A stretch of 64,000 bases of DNA, from NCBI RefSeq assembly GCF_024347475.1, contig NZ_AP025488.1, forward strand, positions 434,001-498,000, given 5' to 3'. Of the stretch, positions 37,572-46,379 are shown piece after piece. Position 1 is the stretch's first letter. Each line of letters begins with the position of its first letter. The notes below the pieces were generated by a model. The model saw only the letters and a list, made by a program, of their open reading frames with translations. It was not told the origin of the DNA and ran no database searches. The stretch comes from Vibrio fortis (GTDB lineage: Bacteria > Pseudomonadota > Gammaproteobacteria > Enterobacterales > Vibrionaceae). The position numbers and the translations under genes were made by a program.

Positions 37572-38483
37572 TTAGCTACAATAGCTTGCTTCAGAAATCA
37601 GATCTCTTAGCCAGCGATGCCCTATGTCATCGTGTTGAGCTGGATGCCAAAACATCGCGACTTTTATACTTTCTGAAATGAACTCACAGGGTAGGAGTTT
37701 TAAATCTGAACATTGAAGGTATTTATTAAGTAACCGCTTCGGGAACAAACCAACATGGTGGCTATTTTCAATAATACTCATCATTTCAACGATGCTGTTC
37801 GCGCTCCAAGCCACATCTCGTTGTTTCAGGATACTCTCATAGTCCAACCCTTTGCCATGCAAGTAGGCTTGATTTTGATTGGACGTTGTATGCACGACAT
37901 GTTTTTCTGACAAAAATTGCTCAAGCGATACAGTTGGGTTCGTTAGGCGAGGGTGATTTACGTGGCATAGCACACATATCTCTTCTCTTAAGATCTCTTG
38001 CGACTTGAGCTCTGGGTATTGCCCATGCTCAATATCTATCGATAAATCATAGTGATTTCTCAGCAATGAACTCATGTCGTTGTTAGGCAGGTTTGAGTCT
38101 GCTTTTACTTTAATATTGGGAGCGTGAGCGAATATACGGTTTGAAACGGCCGGTAATATACTGAGCCCCAAGACAGATACCGTTGAAATCATGAACTTCC
38201 GAGAGCTAGTTTCTGCATTGAAGTTTGAAAGAGGTGGAGCTGTAAGTTTGATTTGATGAACGGCGGCGGACAGTTGGGGATAAATACTTTTTGCTAGCTT
38301 GCTAGGTGAAACACCATGACTTTCACGAAAGAAAAGAGGGTCATCAAATAGAACTTTAAGCTTGTGGAGGCTCTGACTAACAGCGGGCTGGCTCATGTTT
38401 AAACGATGAGCGGCTTTACTAAGGCTTTGCTCTTCCATAACAGCAACGAAGATGGGTATTAGATTGAAATCTGAGTGCTTCAT
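37572..38483 (-). CDS. LysR-family regulator, NodD/LeuO-like
   Basis: The 303-residue LysR protein starts MKHSDFNLIPIFVAVMEEQS and has the HTH SLSKAAHRLNMSQPAVSQSL followed by LKVLFDDPLFFRESHGVSPS. This wording is typical of the LeuO/NodD-like branch found in large numbers in Vibrio. ATG 38483 is preferred over a TTG at 38513. It is encoded next to the diguanylate cyclase gene but 150 bases away and may or may not belong to the pilus block. Confidence 0.88.
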   Translation of the reverse strand: MKHSDFNLIPIFVAVMEEQSLSKAAHRLNMSQPAVSQSLHKLKVLFDDPLFFRESHGVSPSKLAKSIYPQLSAAVHQIKLTAPPLSNFNAETSSRKFMISTVSVLGLSILPAVSNRIFAHAPNIKVKADSNLPNNDMSSLLRNHYDLSIDIEHGQYPELKSQEILREEICVLCHVNHPRLTNPTVSLEQFLSEKHVVHTTSNQNQAYLHGKGLDYESILKQRDVAWSANSIVEMMSIIENSHHVGLFPKRLLNKYLQCSDLKLLPCEFISESIKVAMFWHPAQHDDIGHRWLRDLISEASYCS

Positions 38484-38635
38484 AAGTCGATTTAGATTTG
38501 AGGCTATGAACAAATATCTTGGACTTTGTACACCAGTCAGTGGCTAGTGGGAGTACCATTTAGTCGAGAGTATTACAATTTTGACTCTGTTTTGTAGACT
38601 TTGCAGCCATTTATACAATGTCTATGTGACTAAGC

Positions 38636-39823
38636 CTAAATGTAACTCTGTACTAAGTTTCGCCCTTGTCTCTTGGCTTGGTAAAGCATCTCATCTGCAA
38701 TTGATACGACTTCTTCAATAGGTTGATTAGGTAACATTACTGCGAGTCCTAATGATGCGGATATCCCTCCCTTAGACATGATATGAAGCCGTTCATCTTC
38801 AGCAATTTTTTCTCTCAGCCTCTCGGCTAATTTCTTAGTATCAGACAGTGTTTGAGATTTAACGATGACAATGAACTCATCGCCGCCAATGCGGTAGCAT
38901 TCGTCATTGCTTCGCACATTTTCAGCCAAAATGCTTGCGACTCTGATTAGGATATCGTCTCCGGTTGGGTGGCCATATTGATCATTGATATCTTTAAAAT
39001 GATCGAGGTCGATAACAATCACGCAGATACACGCATGTTTAAGGTGGTCGTGTTTTAATCTTACGTTCGCTGATTGTAAGTAAGCTCGATTCTTAAGGCC
39101 AGTCAAGGAGTCTGAAGCCAGCTCTATGTTGGTATTGTGTTGATATTGTGCAAACGTCGCGAAGAGTATATAGCTAGCAAGAAGAAGCAGTAAAACTTTT
39201 ACGAGATCTTGCAGTTCATTTTTTAACTCGATAGCTGAACTTGTTATGTCATCGAATACAAGTACGTCTCCATTGAGAGCTGGAAATGGCACTTTAATCA
39301 GGTGAAAGTACCGATTTTTATGAGAATCTAGTTGGTAAAAATTGAGTGAGAGTAGGGATACGGGTGTTATTTTTAGTTGTGTTGTTTCTTCTGAATAGGG
39401 GGGTAGAGAAGAGGAGAACCTAACATGAATGGACTTTCCTAAGATTAGAAAATATCGATTATTTTGGTCTGGCAGTATTATGTTATTATAATTTGAAGAT
39501 GGAAGTTTTTCATAATAGTAATTTAAATTGAAGCGACTTTCTACATCTTGTAAAAAGTCATTGTCCAACTTATTAACAATAGGTTCTTTACTTTCTATAG
39601 ACGCAACTTCTTTGGAGTTAATAAAAAGACTTCTTAGAAAAGAGAGGTTGTAATTGATATTGTTCATGATTAGGTTTGAAATCAGAGTTTCTCTTTTCCC
39701 TTTTTCAATCTCTATTGATTCTACTCGGCTTTGAATACTATTGTAGTGGAATAACAGTATTAATAAGCTTAGTAAAGATATCAGTATGTTCCTTTTGTTA
39801 ATCAGAAAGTTAAGAATATTCAT
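38636..39823 (-). CDS. Membrane diguanylate cyclase (GGDEF)
   Basis: The 395-residue protein has an N-terminal membrane helix, a roughly 180-residue periplasmic region without a family I recognise, a second membrane helix at about 210-230 and a GGDEF domain. GGDEF is intact in RIGGDEFIVIV and an RxxD inhibitory site (RSND) sits five residues upstream, so it should make c-di-GMP with product feedback. It is the last gene on the minus strand of the pilus block, 67 bases after a LuxR-type regulator. A role in feeding c-di-GMP to the VpsT-like regulator of the same block is the natural inference. Confidence 0.93.
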   Translation of the reverse strand: MNILNFLINKRNILISLLSLLILLFHYNSIQSRVESIEIEKGKRETLISNLIMNNINYNLSFLRSLFINSKEVASIESKEPIVNKLDNDFLQDVESRFNLNYYYEKLPSSNYNNIILPDQNNRYFLILGKSIHVRFSSSLPPYSEETTQLKITPVSLLSLNFYQLDSHKNRYFHLIKVPFPALNGDVLVFDDITSSAIELKNELQDLVKVLLLLLASYILFATFAQYQHNTNIELASDSLTGLKNRAYLQSANVRLKHDHLKHACICVIVIDLDHFKDINDQYGHPTGDDILIRVASILAENVRSNDECYRIGGDEFIVIVKSQTLSDTKKLAERLREKIAEDERLHIMSKGGISASLGLAVMLPNQPIEEVVSIADEMLYQAKRQGRNLVQSYI

Positions 39824-39890
39824 GATGGTTTATCCTTTAACCATAAATTAACGGGTAACATTGAAGTTAATTCAAGGTCATCTGCTAATT

Positions 39891-40649
39891 TTAAGAGTAA
39901 ACTCCTCGGTGGTGACAATTGATAGTCCATTGAGCTTGAGAAAATCTCGATATCAGTTGGTTTTGACTATGACAGTGAGTCTTATGAAGAATACTCTTGA
40001 TTTGAGTTCGTACGGTTTCCTTTGATACGTTTCTAATGCTGGATATCTCTGGCCCAGTGAACCCTTTTATTAATAACTCTAAAACGTTGAATTCTGATTT
40101 GGTTAACGTTGAAGTAATATCTACATTCTTAGGTTCGGAGTACTTTTTCCAGTAGTGCAACATAGTGTTGTGGGCAACCCATGAGTTGGACCAGGCAGTC
40201 ATAATATTAGCTACCAGTTGTAGGTGCTTAGTCTGATGTTCAGATAATGATTCAACACTATGAAAGATAGCTACCATTCTATGGTCGTAGTTTAAGGGAG
40301 AAAAAATTGAATATTTACTTAGTTTATTAGTGATTATTGACAGCTTTTCATGGTCAAATATTCGATTCTCCAAAACATTGTCATAGGTAAAGTGCAAAAT
40401 GTTTTTCTCATGGCACATGGCGGCGTCAAGATAGCTTTCAATGCTCTCCGATATTCTTTTGCTAATGGATATTCTCTTTGAGATACTCTCCAAACTTTCA
40501 AAAACGATGTCCTTCCCTTCGGACAAAATGATTAGGCTCACATGTTCAACGCCAACTTTTTCTAGCCCTTCACGAACTTCACTTTCCAGTTCGTTCGGAA
40601 GATAAGAGATGTTTGGATTTGTAAATTCGTTATTATTTTTCTTCGCCAT
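39891..40649 (-). CDS. LuxR-type HTH regulator
   Basis: The 252-residue protein has a C-terminal LuxR/FixJ HTH (LTKSEFNVLELLIKGFTGPE, then VRTQIKSILHKTHC). The N-terminal 170 residues do not match the acyl-homoserine lactone domain and have no receiver aspartate; I do not recognise them. A short internal duplication SISKRISISKRIS is visible near residues 55-67. It is one of three HTH regulators in the block and is preceded by a palindrome at 40726-40741. Confidence 0.85.
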   Translation of the reverse strand: MAKKNNNEFTNPNISYLPNELESEVREGLEKVGVEHVSLIILSEGKDIVFESLESISKRISISKRISESIESYLDAAMCHEKNILHFTYDNVLENRIFDHEKLSIITNKLSKYSIFSPLNYDHRMVAIFHSVESLSEHQTKHLQLVANIMTAWSNSWVAHNTMLHYWKKYSEPKNVDITSTLTKSEFNVLELLIKGFTGPEISSIRNVSKETVRTQIKSILHKTHCHSQNQLISRFSQAQWTINCHHRGVYS

Positions 40650-40725
40650 ACAGTAGCCAACACTTGTTTTAATTATATTGATATCATACGTCTTTATATT
40701 AATTCATTTTGTTAGATTACTATCA

Positions 40726-40741
40726 TCACCCTATTGGGTGA
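40726..40741. promoter_or_regulatory. Palindrome upstream of the 252-residue LuxR-type gene
   Basis: TCACCC-TATT-GGGTGA, a perfect 16-bp inverted repeat 77 bases upstream of the start. A related CCC-N4-GGG palindrome precedes another LuxR-type gene at 42609. Confidence 0.55.
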
Positions 40742-40891
40742 AATTTAAATAAAATTTAACAAAGTGATGAATTAAATGATTGAGATCAAATTATATTCGA
40801 TTTCTTAATTTTTATGATTAACTATAAATAACTGATAATCAATGCTATATTCCTAATATCAGATATAAGTTGGACGATAAGTTTGATTTTT

Positions 40892-41159
40892 TCATGATAA
40901 GACAACACAATATTTCACCCTGAGATATCGCCCTAGAACATTCAAATCATTACTCGCCACATGTGAGGTAATGAACAGTGTTGGCAGGGAGCCAACTTCA
41001 GCACCATATAGTTTGTCAGATAGATCCGACTTGGCCAATGAACGACTGTGAAAGTGTAAGCTAGCGACACTCAAAAGTTCATGATTCCTTACTGTAAATA
41101 TAATAAATTTTCTTACAAGATGTCGTTGTAAGTGTTTGATGATTATATAGTTATACTTT
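40892..41159. repeat. GC-richer insert, possible relic repeat between regulators
   Basis: Within an AT-rich gap (40650-41159) this stretch is richer in GC and contains inverted repeats: GTTGGC-AGGGA-GCCAAC near 40980 and a palindromic centre CACATGTG near 40962. A 93-codon open frame (minus strand, start overlapping the upstream gene end) reads through it; I do not trust it as a gene. It resembles short Vibrio intergenic sequences I have a vague memory of, so a dispersed repeat is my best guess. Confidence 0.35.
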
Positions 41160-41855
41160 TCAGTCTTCATCAAATCGTTCTAGAATGGCTTTGTGTTTAT
41201 GCTTAATTTCCAGGTCATTTTCAACCGACTTTAGCCATAAAATTGCTTCAACCCTATTTTTAACATGGATTTTTCTGTAAATATGATAAATGTGTGTTTT
41301 GACTGTACCATCAGCAACTTGAATATGATTTGATATCTCAGTGTTGGTTAACCCACTCCCAACTAGCTTTAGAATTTGCCACTCCCTTGTGGTGAGTAAA
41401 CTTCCCTGGAGGGTGTTCCCTATTTTAATTTTTGTTCGATATATACTTATTAATTGTTGTGATAGATCGCGACTAAACCAAGTTTTTCCATTCAAAACAT
41501 ATTCGAACCCTTTGTAAAGAGTTTCAATATAGTCTGAAATATAGAACAACCCCATGACACTAGTCCACCATGCGACTTCTTCGATATTGAGGTCTTCTCT
41601 ACAGTTTATTATTATTACAGGGATTTTAGTTACATTACATGACACTTGAAAATGACTCTGATCATTTAATCTTTTCAGCATGTCATAGTCTATGACAACT
41701 AAGCCAACACCTTTATTTTTTAATGCTTTGGATGCGCTACTAATGTCGACTAAAGACAATTGCAAGCTCAGTTCAGAAAGTAAACCAGATATGAGCATCT
41801 CAGTTTGAATACTCTTTCTAGAAATCAATATTCCTTTATTGAAATGATATTTCAT
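41160..41855 (-). CDS. VpsT/CsgD-like LuxR-type regulator with WFSR motif
   Basis: The 231-residue protein has an N-terminal receiver-like domain without a full phospho-acceptor set and a C-terminal HTH (LLTTREWQILKLVGSGLTNT, then VKTHIYHIYRKIHVKNR). The linker contains GKTWFSRDL. WFSR fits the W[F/L/M][T/S]R motif by which VpsT binds c-di-GMP, so ligand binding is a strong prediction. It lies between two other LuxR-type genes in the pilus block, with a diguanylate cyclase further down. Its targets are probably the pilin operon, pending test. Confidence 0.9.
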   Translation of the reverse strand: MKYHFNKGILISRKSIQTEMLISGLLSELSLQLSLVDISSASKALKNKGVGLVVIDYDMLKRLNDQSHFQVSCNVTKIPVIIINCREDLNIEEVAWWTSVMGLFYISDYIETLYKGFEYVLNGKTWFSRDLSQQLISIYRTKIKIGNTLQGSLLTTREWQILKLVGSGLTNTEISNHIQVADGTVKTHIYHIYRKIHVKNRVEAILWLKSVENDLEIKHKHKAILERFDED

Positions 41856-41918
41856 ACTGTTCAGCCTTAAGTCTTCCTGAGACGATGCGCAAACGGCTAG
41901 TTGTCAAAGAAAACCAAA

Positions 41919-42542
41919 TTAATTTTGATTAGCAAATAAAACGGCTTCATTCCGGTTATGAACCCCAAGCTTTTGATAGATCTTGTGGACATGTGTTTTG
42001 ACGGTACTTTCTGTGATAAATAACTTGTCGGCAATCGATTGATTGGAGTTACCTTCAGCGAGCTTTTTTAAGATTTGTTTTTCTCTATGAGTTAAGTATT
42101 GGATGCTATTGTCATACGATAATGATAACTCGCGATATCTATCGACCATTTTCTCTATCCACTCAATTGGGAACCACATTCCTCCATTTCCGACTCTTAA
42201 TATCACGCCACTTAATTGGCTAATAGAGGTACCATTGTTTACTACGGCTCTTAATTGCCTTCTTCTCATAAGCTCTTCGCAGATCAAGCCTGTTGGAACA
42301 TTGACAACTATAAGCTTCTGTTTTATCAAACTAATAAACTTTTGTTCTTCACTAGACATAGTAAACAACACATTAAAATCAAGTATTAAAATTTCACTGT
42401 GAATGCAAAATATTCTATCTATATCACTGGCTATACCAAAAGTTTCTAAATCAAATATGTCTATATTTCTTAATTCATTGATTAAACTTTGACTATAATT
42501 AACGTCTCTTGATAAAACGGTAGCAAATTGATTAACAGTCAT
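41919..42542 (-). CDS. CsgD-like LuxR-type regulator without c-di-GMP motif
   Basis: The 207-residue protein has the same architecture as the previous one: N-terminal receiver-like domain and C-terminal HTH (YLTHREKQILKKLAEGNSNQ, then VKTHVHKIYQKLGVHNRNEA). At the place of the ligand motif it reads GMWFPIEW, so the c-di-GMP motif is missing its Thr/Ser and Arg. It sits 64 bases upstream of the VpsT-like gene and directly downstream of the usher gene. It may act as a partner or antagonist (inference). Confidence 0.88.
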   Translation of the reverse strand: MTVNQFATVLSRDVNYSQSLINELRNIDIFDLETFGIASDIDRIFCIHSEILILDFNVLFTMSSEEQKFISLIKQKLIVVNVPTGLICEELMRRRQLRAVVNNGTSISQLSGVILRVGNGGMWFPIEWIEKMVDRYRELSLSYDNSIQYLTHREKQILKKLAEGNSNQSIADKLFITESTVKTHVHKIYQKLGVHNRNEAVLFANQN

Positions 42543-42608
42543 AATTTCTCAATCCTTTGAATAATGTCACACATACCATTATGTTTTTTTTATGGGACTT
42601 GTTCCACA

Positions 42609-42618
42609 CCCATATGGG
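42609..42618. promoter_or_regulatory. Palindrome upstream of the 207-residue LuxR-type gene
   Basis: CCCATATGGG lies 67-76 bases upstream of the start, at a distance almost equal to that of the 40726 palindrome from its gene. Confidence 0.45.
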
Positions 42619-42685
42619 GTATAATGCATAAAAAAAGTTGCATATGATGCTGTCTATTGAGTAACTCGTAACATCGTAAATATAA

Positions 42686-45076
42686 TCAATCTTTAGTGCT
42701 GTTAGTTTGCAGCATTCCTAGATCAATAAATACATCATCAACAACTTGTGACTTCGATATATCAAGCTCAAAACCTTGTGCCGCACCATCGTAGAAGTAA
42801 ACATAGTAATGTCCTTCTGGCAGGGTATCTAACTCAAAACTTCCCTCTTCATCAGTGAAGAAAGGGTAACTATCATTCGTTTCTTGATTTTGAAATTCGC
42901 CTACGATGTCAGCCAGTGGCTCTTGGTTTAAATTGTGCAAGAAACCACTAACAAAATAGCCTTTTATGATATCAAGCTCGTAGTGCGAACCTGTATATAG
43001 CCCCCCTTTTACAACGAATTCTTTTTGCTTCAACTCCTCATTGAAATCGAGGTTATCGCCATTTACTCTAATCAGTTTATAATTTTCATTAGGCACGGCC
43101 ACAACTAATGTTGAACTGCCCCCATCTTCAACTGGCAATAGTTGTAAACGTTTATAGTCATCGTAGCTTAGGGCGTATTTGTCTTTGTATGCTTTGGGGA
43201 TCGAGACAAGGTTGAAACTGCTCCCCAAAGGCGATGTCCACGCTACATGGTTTCCCGACCATGCTAGTCCGGTATCTGCACCTAAAGTGAGCGTTCTAGC
43301 AGTGTTATCGTTTGATTCATTGGTTGATGAATAACGAGCATTTAGATTGACTTTATCTAAGTACCATTTGCCGTATGCATCAAAGCCATCATAATTTTCG
43401 TCGACAAACTGGGCAGATGTTCGCCAGTAATAACTTGGATCGTATTTCGATGCCGATAGTGAGCTCTGGTATTCATCGTTTGTACTGTTGTATGACGTAC
43501 TTGCTGAGACACTTTGCCCAAATATACTAAATGGTATAGAAACATTGGCGTAAAAGCTCCGATCTATAGTGTCGTTGTATCTTTGCCATCTGAGGTTCAA
43601 ACTCGTCGAGAGACTGTTGTTAAAACGATAACTCGTATTCAGGGACGCACTCTGGCTAAGTGTCTGTTCATTGTTAAATTGATGCTGTAAAGCAAATGAG
43701 AGATAGCCATTTTCAAAGGGTGTTTCAACGCCCGATGAGAGCGAGATGGTCTGGGTGAGCGGGGTATCGTTATTGGTGCGATTAATCCCGTATGTCAATG
43801 ACGTACTGGTTAGCCTGCCATAAAACAGCTCTTCACTGTAGAGCTGATTAGACAGGTCATAAGACTCATAGTCGTGGTAATTGTTATAACTGCCATCGAG
43901 TGATAGGAAATAGTCACCGATAGCAAAGCTTTGTTTTAAAGCGTAGTTTTCTCTCTCTTCGTGGATGGCAAAAGAGGGCGATAAGGTCCACCAATCGGTG
44001 AGCCCATAAGAGATGACGGCTTGGCCTGCCATCTTTTCAGTGTCGATGTCTTTGTCGCCATCATCTTCATACACCTGCTCCGCACCATAAACCCACTGGG
44101 TCTCTATATCACCTTTGAGCAATAGTTGCGGATGATCAATAAGGTTAAAGTAGCGTTTTTGCTCCACACCACTTTGGTCAATATAAGTCACTTCGACCTC
44201 GTTGACCCCTTGCTCTAGCGGAAGGTTGTTGAGGTTGTATTCCCCTGCTGCTAAACGCAGATTACGGTAGTCCTCGCCATTAATACGAATGGTGACTAGT
44301 GATGGCGTCTGTATGCTGATTGGCACAACATTAGGCGCACTGTACGTTTTGAGATAACTGGGCTGGTACGAATACGATAGACCAAACAACTCGCTGCTCG
44401 GCAATGACTCTACATCCGTTTCGTTGAGGTAGTCACCAAACTGTAAATAACCTGCGTTATTGGGCAAGTTAGCCATCAGACGTGTGCGGTCTCTTAGCCA
44501 ATGGTCTTCATTGGTGAAATGGTTATAGGTATAGGTATAACCATCCTCAAATGTGACTGGACCAAAAGCAAAAAGCCCTCTTAGAGCGACTTGTGACGCC
44601 GAGTATTCAGTATCGATTAAATTGTGGCTGTGTGACCAATACGAATTGAGCAGACCACTGAATGTCGATGTCGGCGCCTGATACATCCCCGCAGGTGGGG
44701 TGTAAATCCCGGAATTGCCAAGCGGTATATCAATAGTCTTTTTGTCAGCGACAGGAACCCCAATCTGGACTACCAGCGTTCCGGCGTCATAGTGAGCTTC
44801 CCAACCTAGTTGTTTGAAGTCGTCTTGAGTGACCTTCCTATCGCTAAACACTCCTCGCAGTGTTTCGAGCCTTGAAGGCTTAAGTGACTCGATGAGTGTC
44901 GGCAGTAGTTCGTTGCCCTCCAATGCCCAGCTATCCTCTTGCTCATCATCAAGGTAGGCACTGATTTCCAGTTGCTTGTTGAGGATTTGCACATCTAGGG
45001 GGAACAACATCTCTTCCGACATCGCGAGATTTGGTAGTGCTCCTAACACTATGTAATAGGAGAATCGCATATCCAT
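42686..45076 (-). CDS. Fimbrial outer-membrane usher
   Basis: About 796 residues. The protein begins with a signal peptide (cleavage near AMSEE) and an N-terminal domain, followed by a long beta-barrel of alternating aromatic strands and a plug-like insert near VRINGEDYRNLRLAAGEYNL. The C-terminal domain ends in a carboxypeptidase-like regulatory fold (EPLADIVGEF, GSFELDTLPEGHYYVYF). Ushers form the channel through which chaperone-pilin complexes are assembled into a pilus. The clade is unclear; it is not classical FimD/PapC. ATG 45076 has AGGTGG six bases upstream; a GTG at 45094 is possible. The gene follows the chaperone gene by 21 bases. Confidence 0.9.
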   Translation of the reverse strand: MDMRFSYYIVLGALPNLAMSEEMLFPLDVQILNKQLEISAYLDDEQEDSWALEGNELLPTLIESLKPSRLETLRGVFSDRKVTQDDFKQLGWEAHYDAGTLVVQIGVPVADKKTIDIPLGNSGIYTPPAGMYQAPTSTFSGLLNSYWSHSHNLIDTEYSASQVALRGLFAFGPVTFEDGYTYTYNHFTNEDHWLRDRTRLMANLPNNAGYLQFGDYLNETDVESLPSSELFGLSYSYQPSYLKTYSAPNVVPISIQTPSLVTIRINGEDYRNLRLAAGEYNLNNLPLEQGVNEVEVTYIDQSGVEQKRYFNLIDHPQLLLKGDIETQWVYGAEQVYEDDGDKDIDTEKMAGQAVISYGLTDWWTLSPSFAIHEERENYALKQSFAIGDYFLSLDGSYNNYHDYESYDLSNQLYSEELFYGRLTSTSLTYGINRTNNDTPLTQTISLSSGVETPFENGYLSFALQHQFNNEQTLSQSASLNTSYRFNNSLSTSLNLRWQRYNDTIDRSFYANVSIPFSIFGQSVSASTSYNSTNDEYQSSLSASKYDPSYYWRTSAQFVDENYDGFDAYGKWYLDKVNLNARYSSTNESNDNTARTLTLGADTGLAWSGNHVAWTSPLGSSFNLVSIPKAYKDKYALSYDDYKRLQLLPVEDGGSSTLVVAVPNENYKLIRVNGDNLDFNEELKQKEFVVKGGLYTGSHYELDIIKGYFVSGFLHNLNQEPLADIVGEFQNQETNDSYPFFTDEEGSFELDTLPEGHYYVYFYDGAAQGFELDISKSQVVDDVFIDLGMLQTNSTKD

Positions 45077-45097
45077 TGCAAACCACCTTTTCACTCA

Positions 45098-45757
45098 TCA
45101 GTTGTATATGATTTCGACATCTTGGTTAACCGCTACCGTTTTGTTGAGTGGCAGCAGTACCTCTTTACCTGCAAGGATATTGATATTCGGTAGTTCATCT
45201 GGGTAGACGTTACCTTGACCAGTTAATTGCAATTTCCAGTCTTGTAATATGATGTGCCCATTACCTTGATTGTTTAGCGATAAATATGTATTGCCTTTAT
45301 GTTCAAGAACGGATGGATTGAGATCAGCTTTGGCCTCTTTCGGTGTGACGTAAAATGCAGTGTTAAAATTGAACTTAGACTGTAAGCCTTGATCTTGCTC
45401 TTCAGAAACATCACGATCTAGTTGGGTAAAGATCACTCGATATGACTTCTCTATAGAAATATCTCTTTTCCCAAGATATAAAACTTTTACGCGCTTTTTC
45501 TCTAGTGGTTTTAAAATTACTTTCGATGGGAATATACGTAACTCTTTTGTTGGTATTCTTAACTCTTCACCATTTTTATTAAGATCTCTTTCTACCACGG
45601 TGACTTTATAAGCGGCGTTATTAGATGTCATATTCTCTAATGTGTAACTGGCAGACTTTTTTTTGACATCCATGCTTTGAGATAATGGTGATATCTTGAA
45701 ATTGGCATAAGATGTTTGAGTAAACAATATTAATAGAATAAAAGTGAAATATTTCAT
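45098..45757 (-). CDS. Periplasmic pilus chaperone
   Basis: The 219-residue protein has a signal peptide (MKYFTFILLILFTQTSYA, cleavage at ANF) and two Ig-like domains. The first has the conserved G1-strand arginine/lysine pattern in FPSKVILKPLEKKRVKVLYL and the SYRVIFTQL segment. It would hold pilin subunits by donor-strand complementation before handing them to the usher. ATG 45757 is used; the longer frame from 45805 would translate a very stable hairpin and is rejected. It lies between the pilin and usher genes, the normal order for such operons. Confidence 0.9.
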   Translation of the reverse strand: MKYFTFILLILFTQTSYANFKISPLSQSMDVKKKSASYTLENMTSNNAAYKVTVVERDLNKNGEELRIPTKELRIFPSKVILKPLEKKRVKVLYLGKRDISIEKSYRVIFTQLDRDVSEEQDQGLQSKFNFNTAFYVTPKEAKADLNPSVLEHKGNTYLSLNNQGNGHIILQDWKLQLTGQGNVYPDELPNINILAGKEVLLPLNKTVAVNQDVEIIYN

Positions 45758-45785
45758 GGCGGATGTCCCAGCAGCAACGAACAAA

Positions 45786-45803
45786 GGAGGACCGAAGCCC
45801 TCC
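45786..45803 (-). terminator. UUCG-loop hairpin between pilin and chaperone genes
   Basis: On the minus strand GGAGGGC and GTCCTCC (one G-U pair) close a TTCG loop, an extremely stable C(UUCG)G tetraloop hairpin, followed by TTTGTTCGTT. It probably acts as a partial terminator and 3' stabiliser, giving more pilin than chaperone and usher message. Confidence 0.7.
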
Positions 45804-45818
45804 ATGATTTTTATTTTA

Positions 45819-46379
45819 TTAAAGTGGTGTTAGGTCAAATGTTAGGGTTTCAGTATATTGACCTGCATATTCAAAATCACCAGGCGCTTTCATGATAACT
45901 CTGAATTTCGCAAGTCTGCCGTGGTTAGCTCCCCCTACCGCCATTGGTTGACCAGCCACGATATTACTAAAAGAAGTTGCTGCTGCATGGTTAAAATCCT
46001 CCGCGTTGCCAAACTCTAATGTATATGCAACGCTTGCACTCGAGCCGTTTGCATCTAACGCTTCGAGTTTGCCGTTTGTAGGAACCACTGCAACTGTATA
46101 ACCTCCATTGGCGTTACACTTCACAGCACCAGTCATATACTGACCACTCGTCTTAAGGTCGTTGAGCTCGCTACTGACGAAATCACCATATCCAGTACCT
46201 AAAATTTGTGATAAATCACCACCAACAGAGCCATCATTATTGGTCGCGTAAAGACCAATATTACACTCTTGAGGGATATTTTTGGTAAGGGTAGTTGAAG
46301 CTGCTAAGTTATTATCTGCACTCGCTACGGTGCTGCCTAATGCTGCCAATACGGCAATTGCGATCGCTACTTTTTTCAT
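45819..46379 (-). CDS. Major pilin subunit
   Basis: The 186-residue protein has a signal peptide (MKKVAIAIAVLAALGSTVASA), a mature N-terminus with alternating hydrophobic residues suited to donor-strand exchange, and two cysteines (QECNIGLY and VKCNANGG) that could form the usual pilin disulfide. The C-terminal YTETLTFDLTPL resembles spore-coat-U/archaic pilins. It is the first gene of the operon. No second subunit or adhesin-like gene is found nearby, so the fibre may be made of this subunit alone. Confidence 0.85.
   Translation of the reverse strand: MKKVAIAIAVLAALGSTVASADNNLAASTTLTKNIPQECNIGLYATNNDGSVGGDLSQILGTGYGDFVSSELNDLKTSGQYMTGAVKCNANGGYTVAVVPTNGKLEALDANGSSASVAYTLEFGNAEDFNHAAATSFSNIVAGQPMAVGGANHGRLAKFRVIMKAPGDFEYAGQYTETLTFDLTPL

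Noticed and set aside
40892..41173. 93-codon minus-strand frame between LuxR-type genes
   Set aside because: No ribosome site of its own, overlaps the end of the upstream gene, and reads through inverted repeats; listed as a possible repeat instead.
45758..45805. Longer chaperone start at 45805
   Set aside because: It would translate the UUCG hairpin into the protein before the signal peptide; the start at 45757 gives a normal signal sequence.
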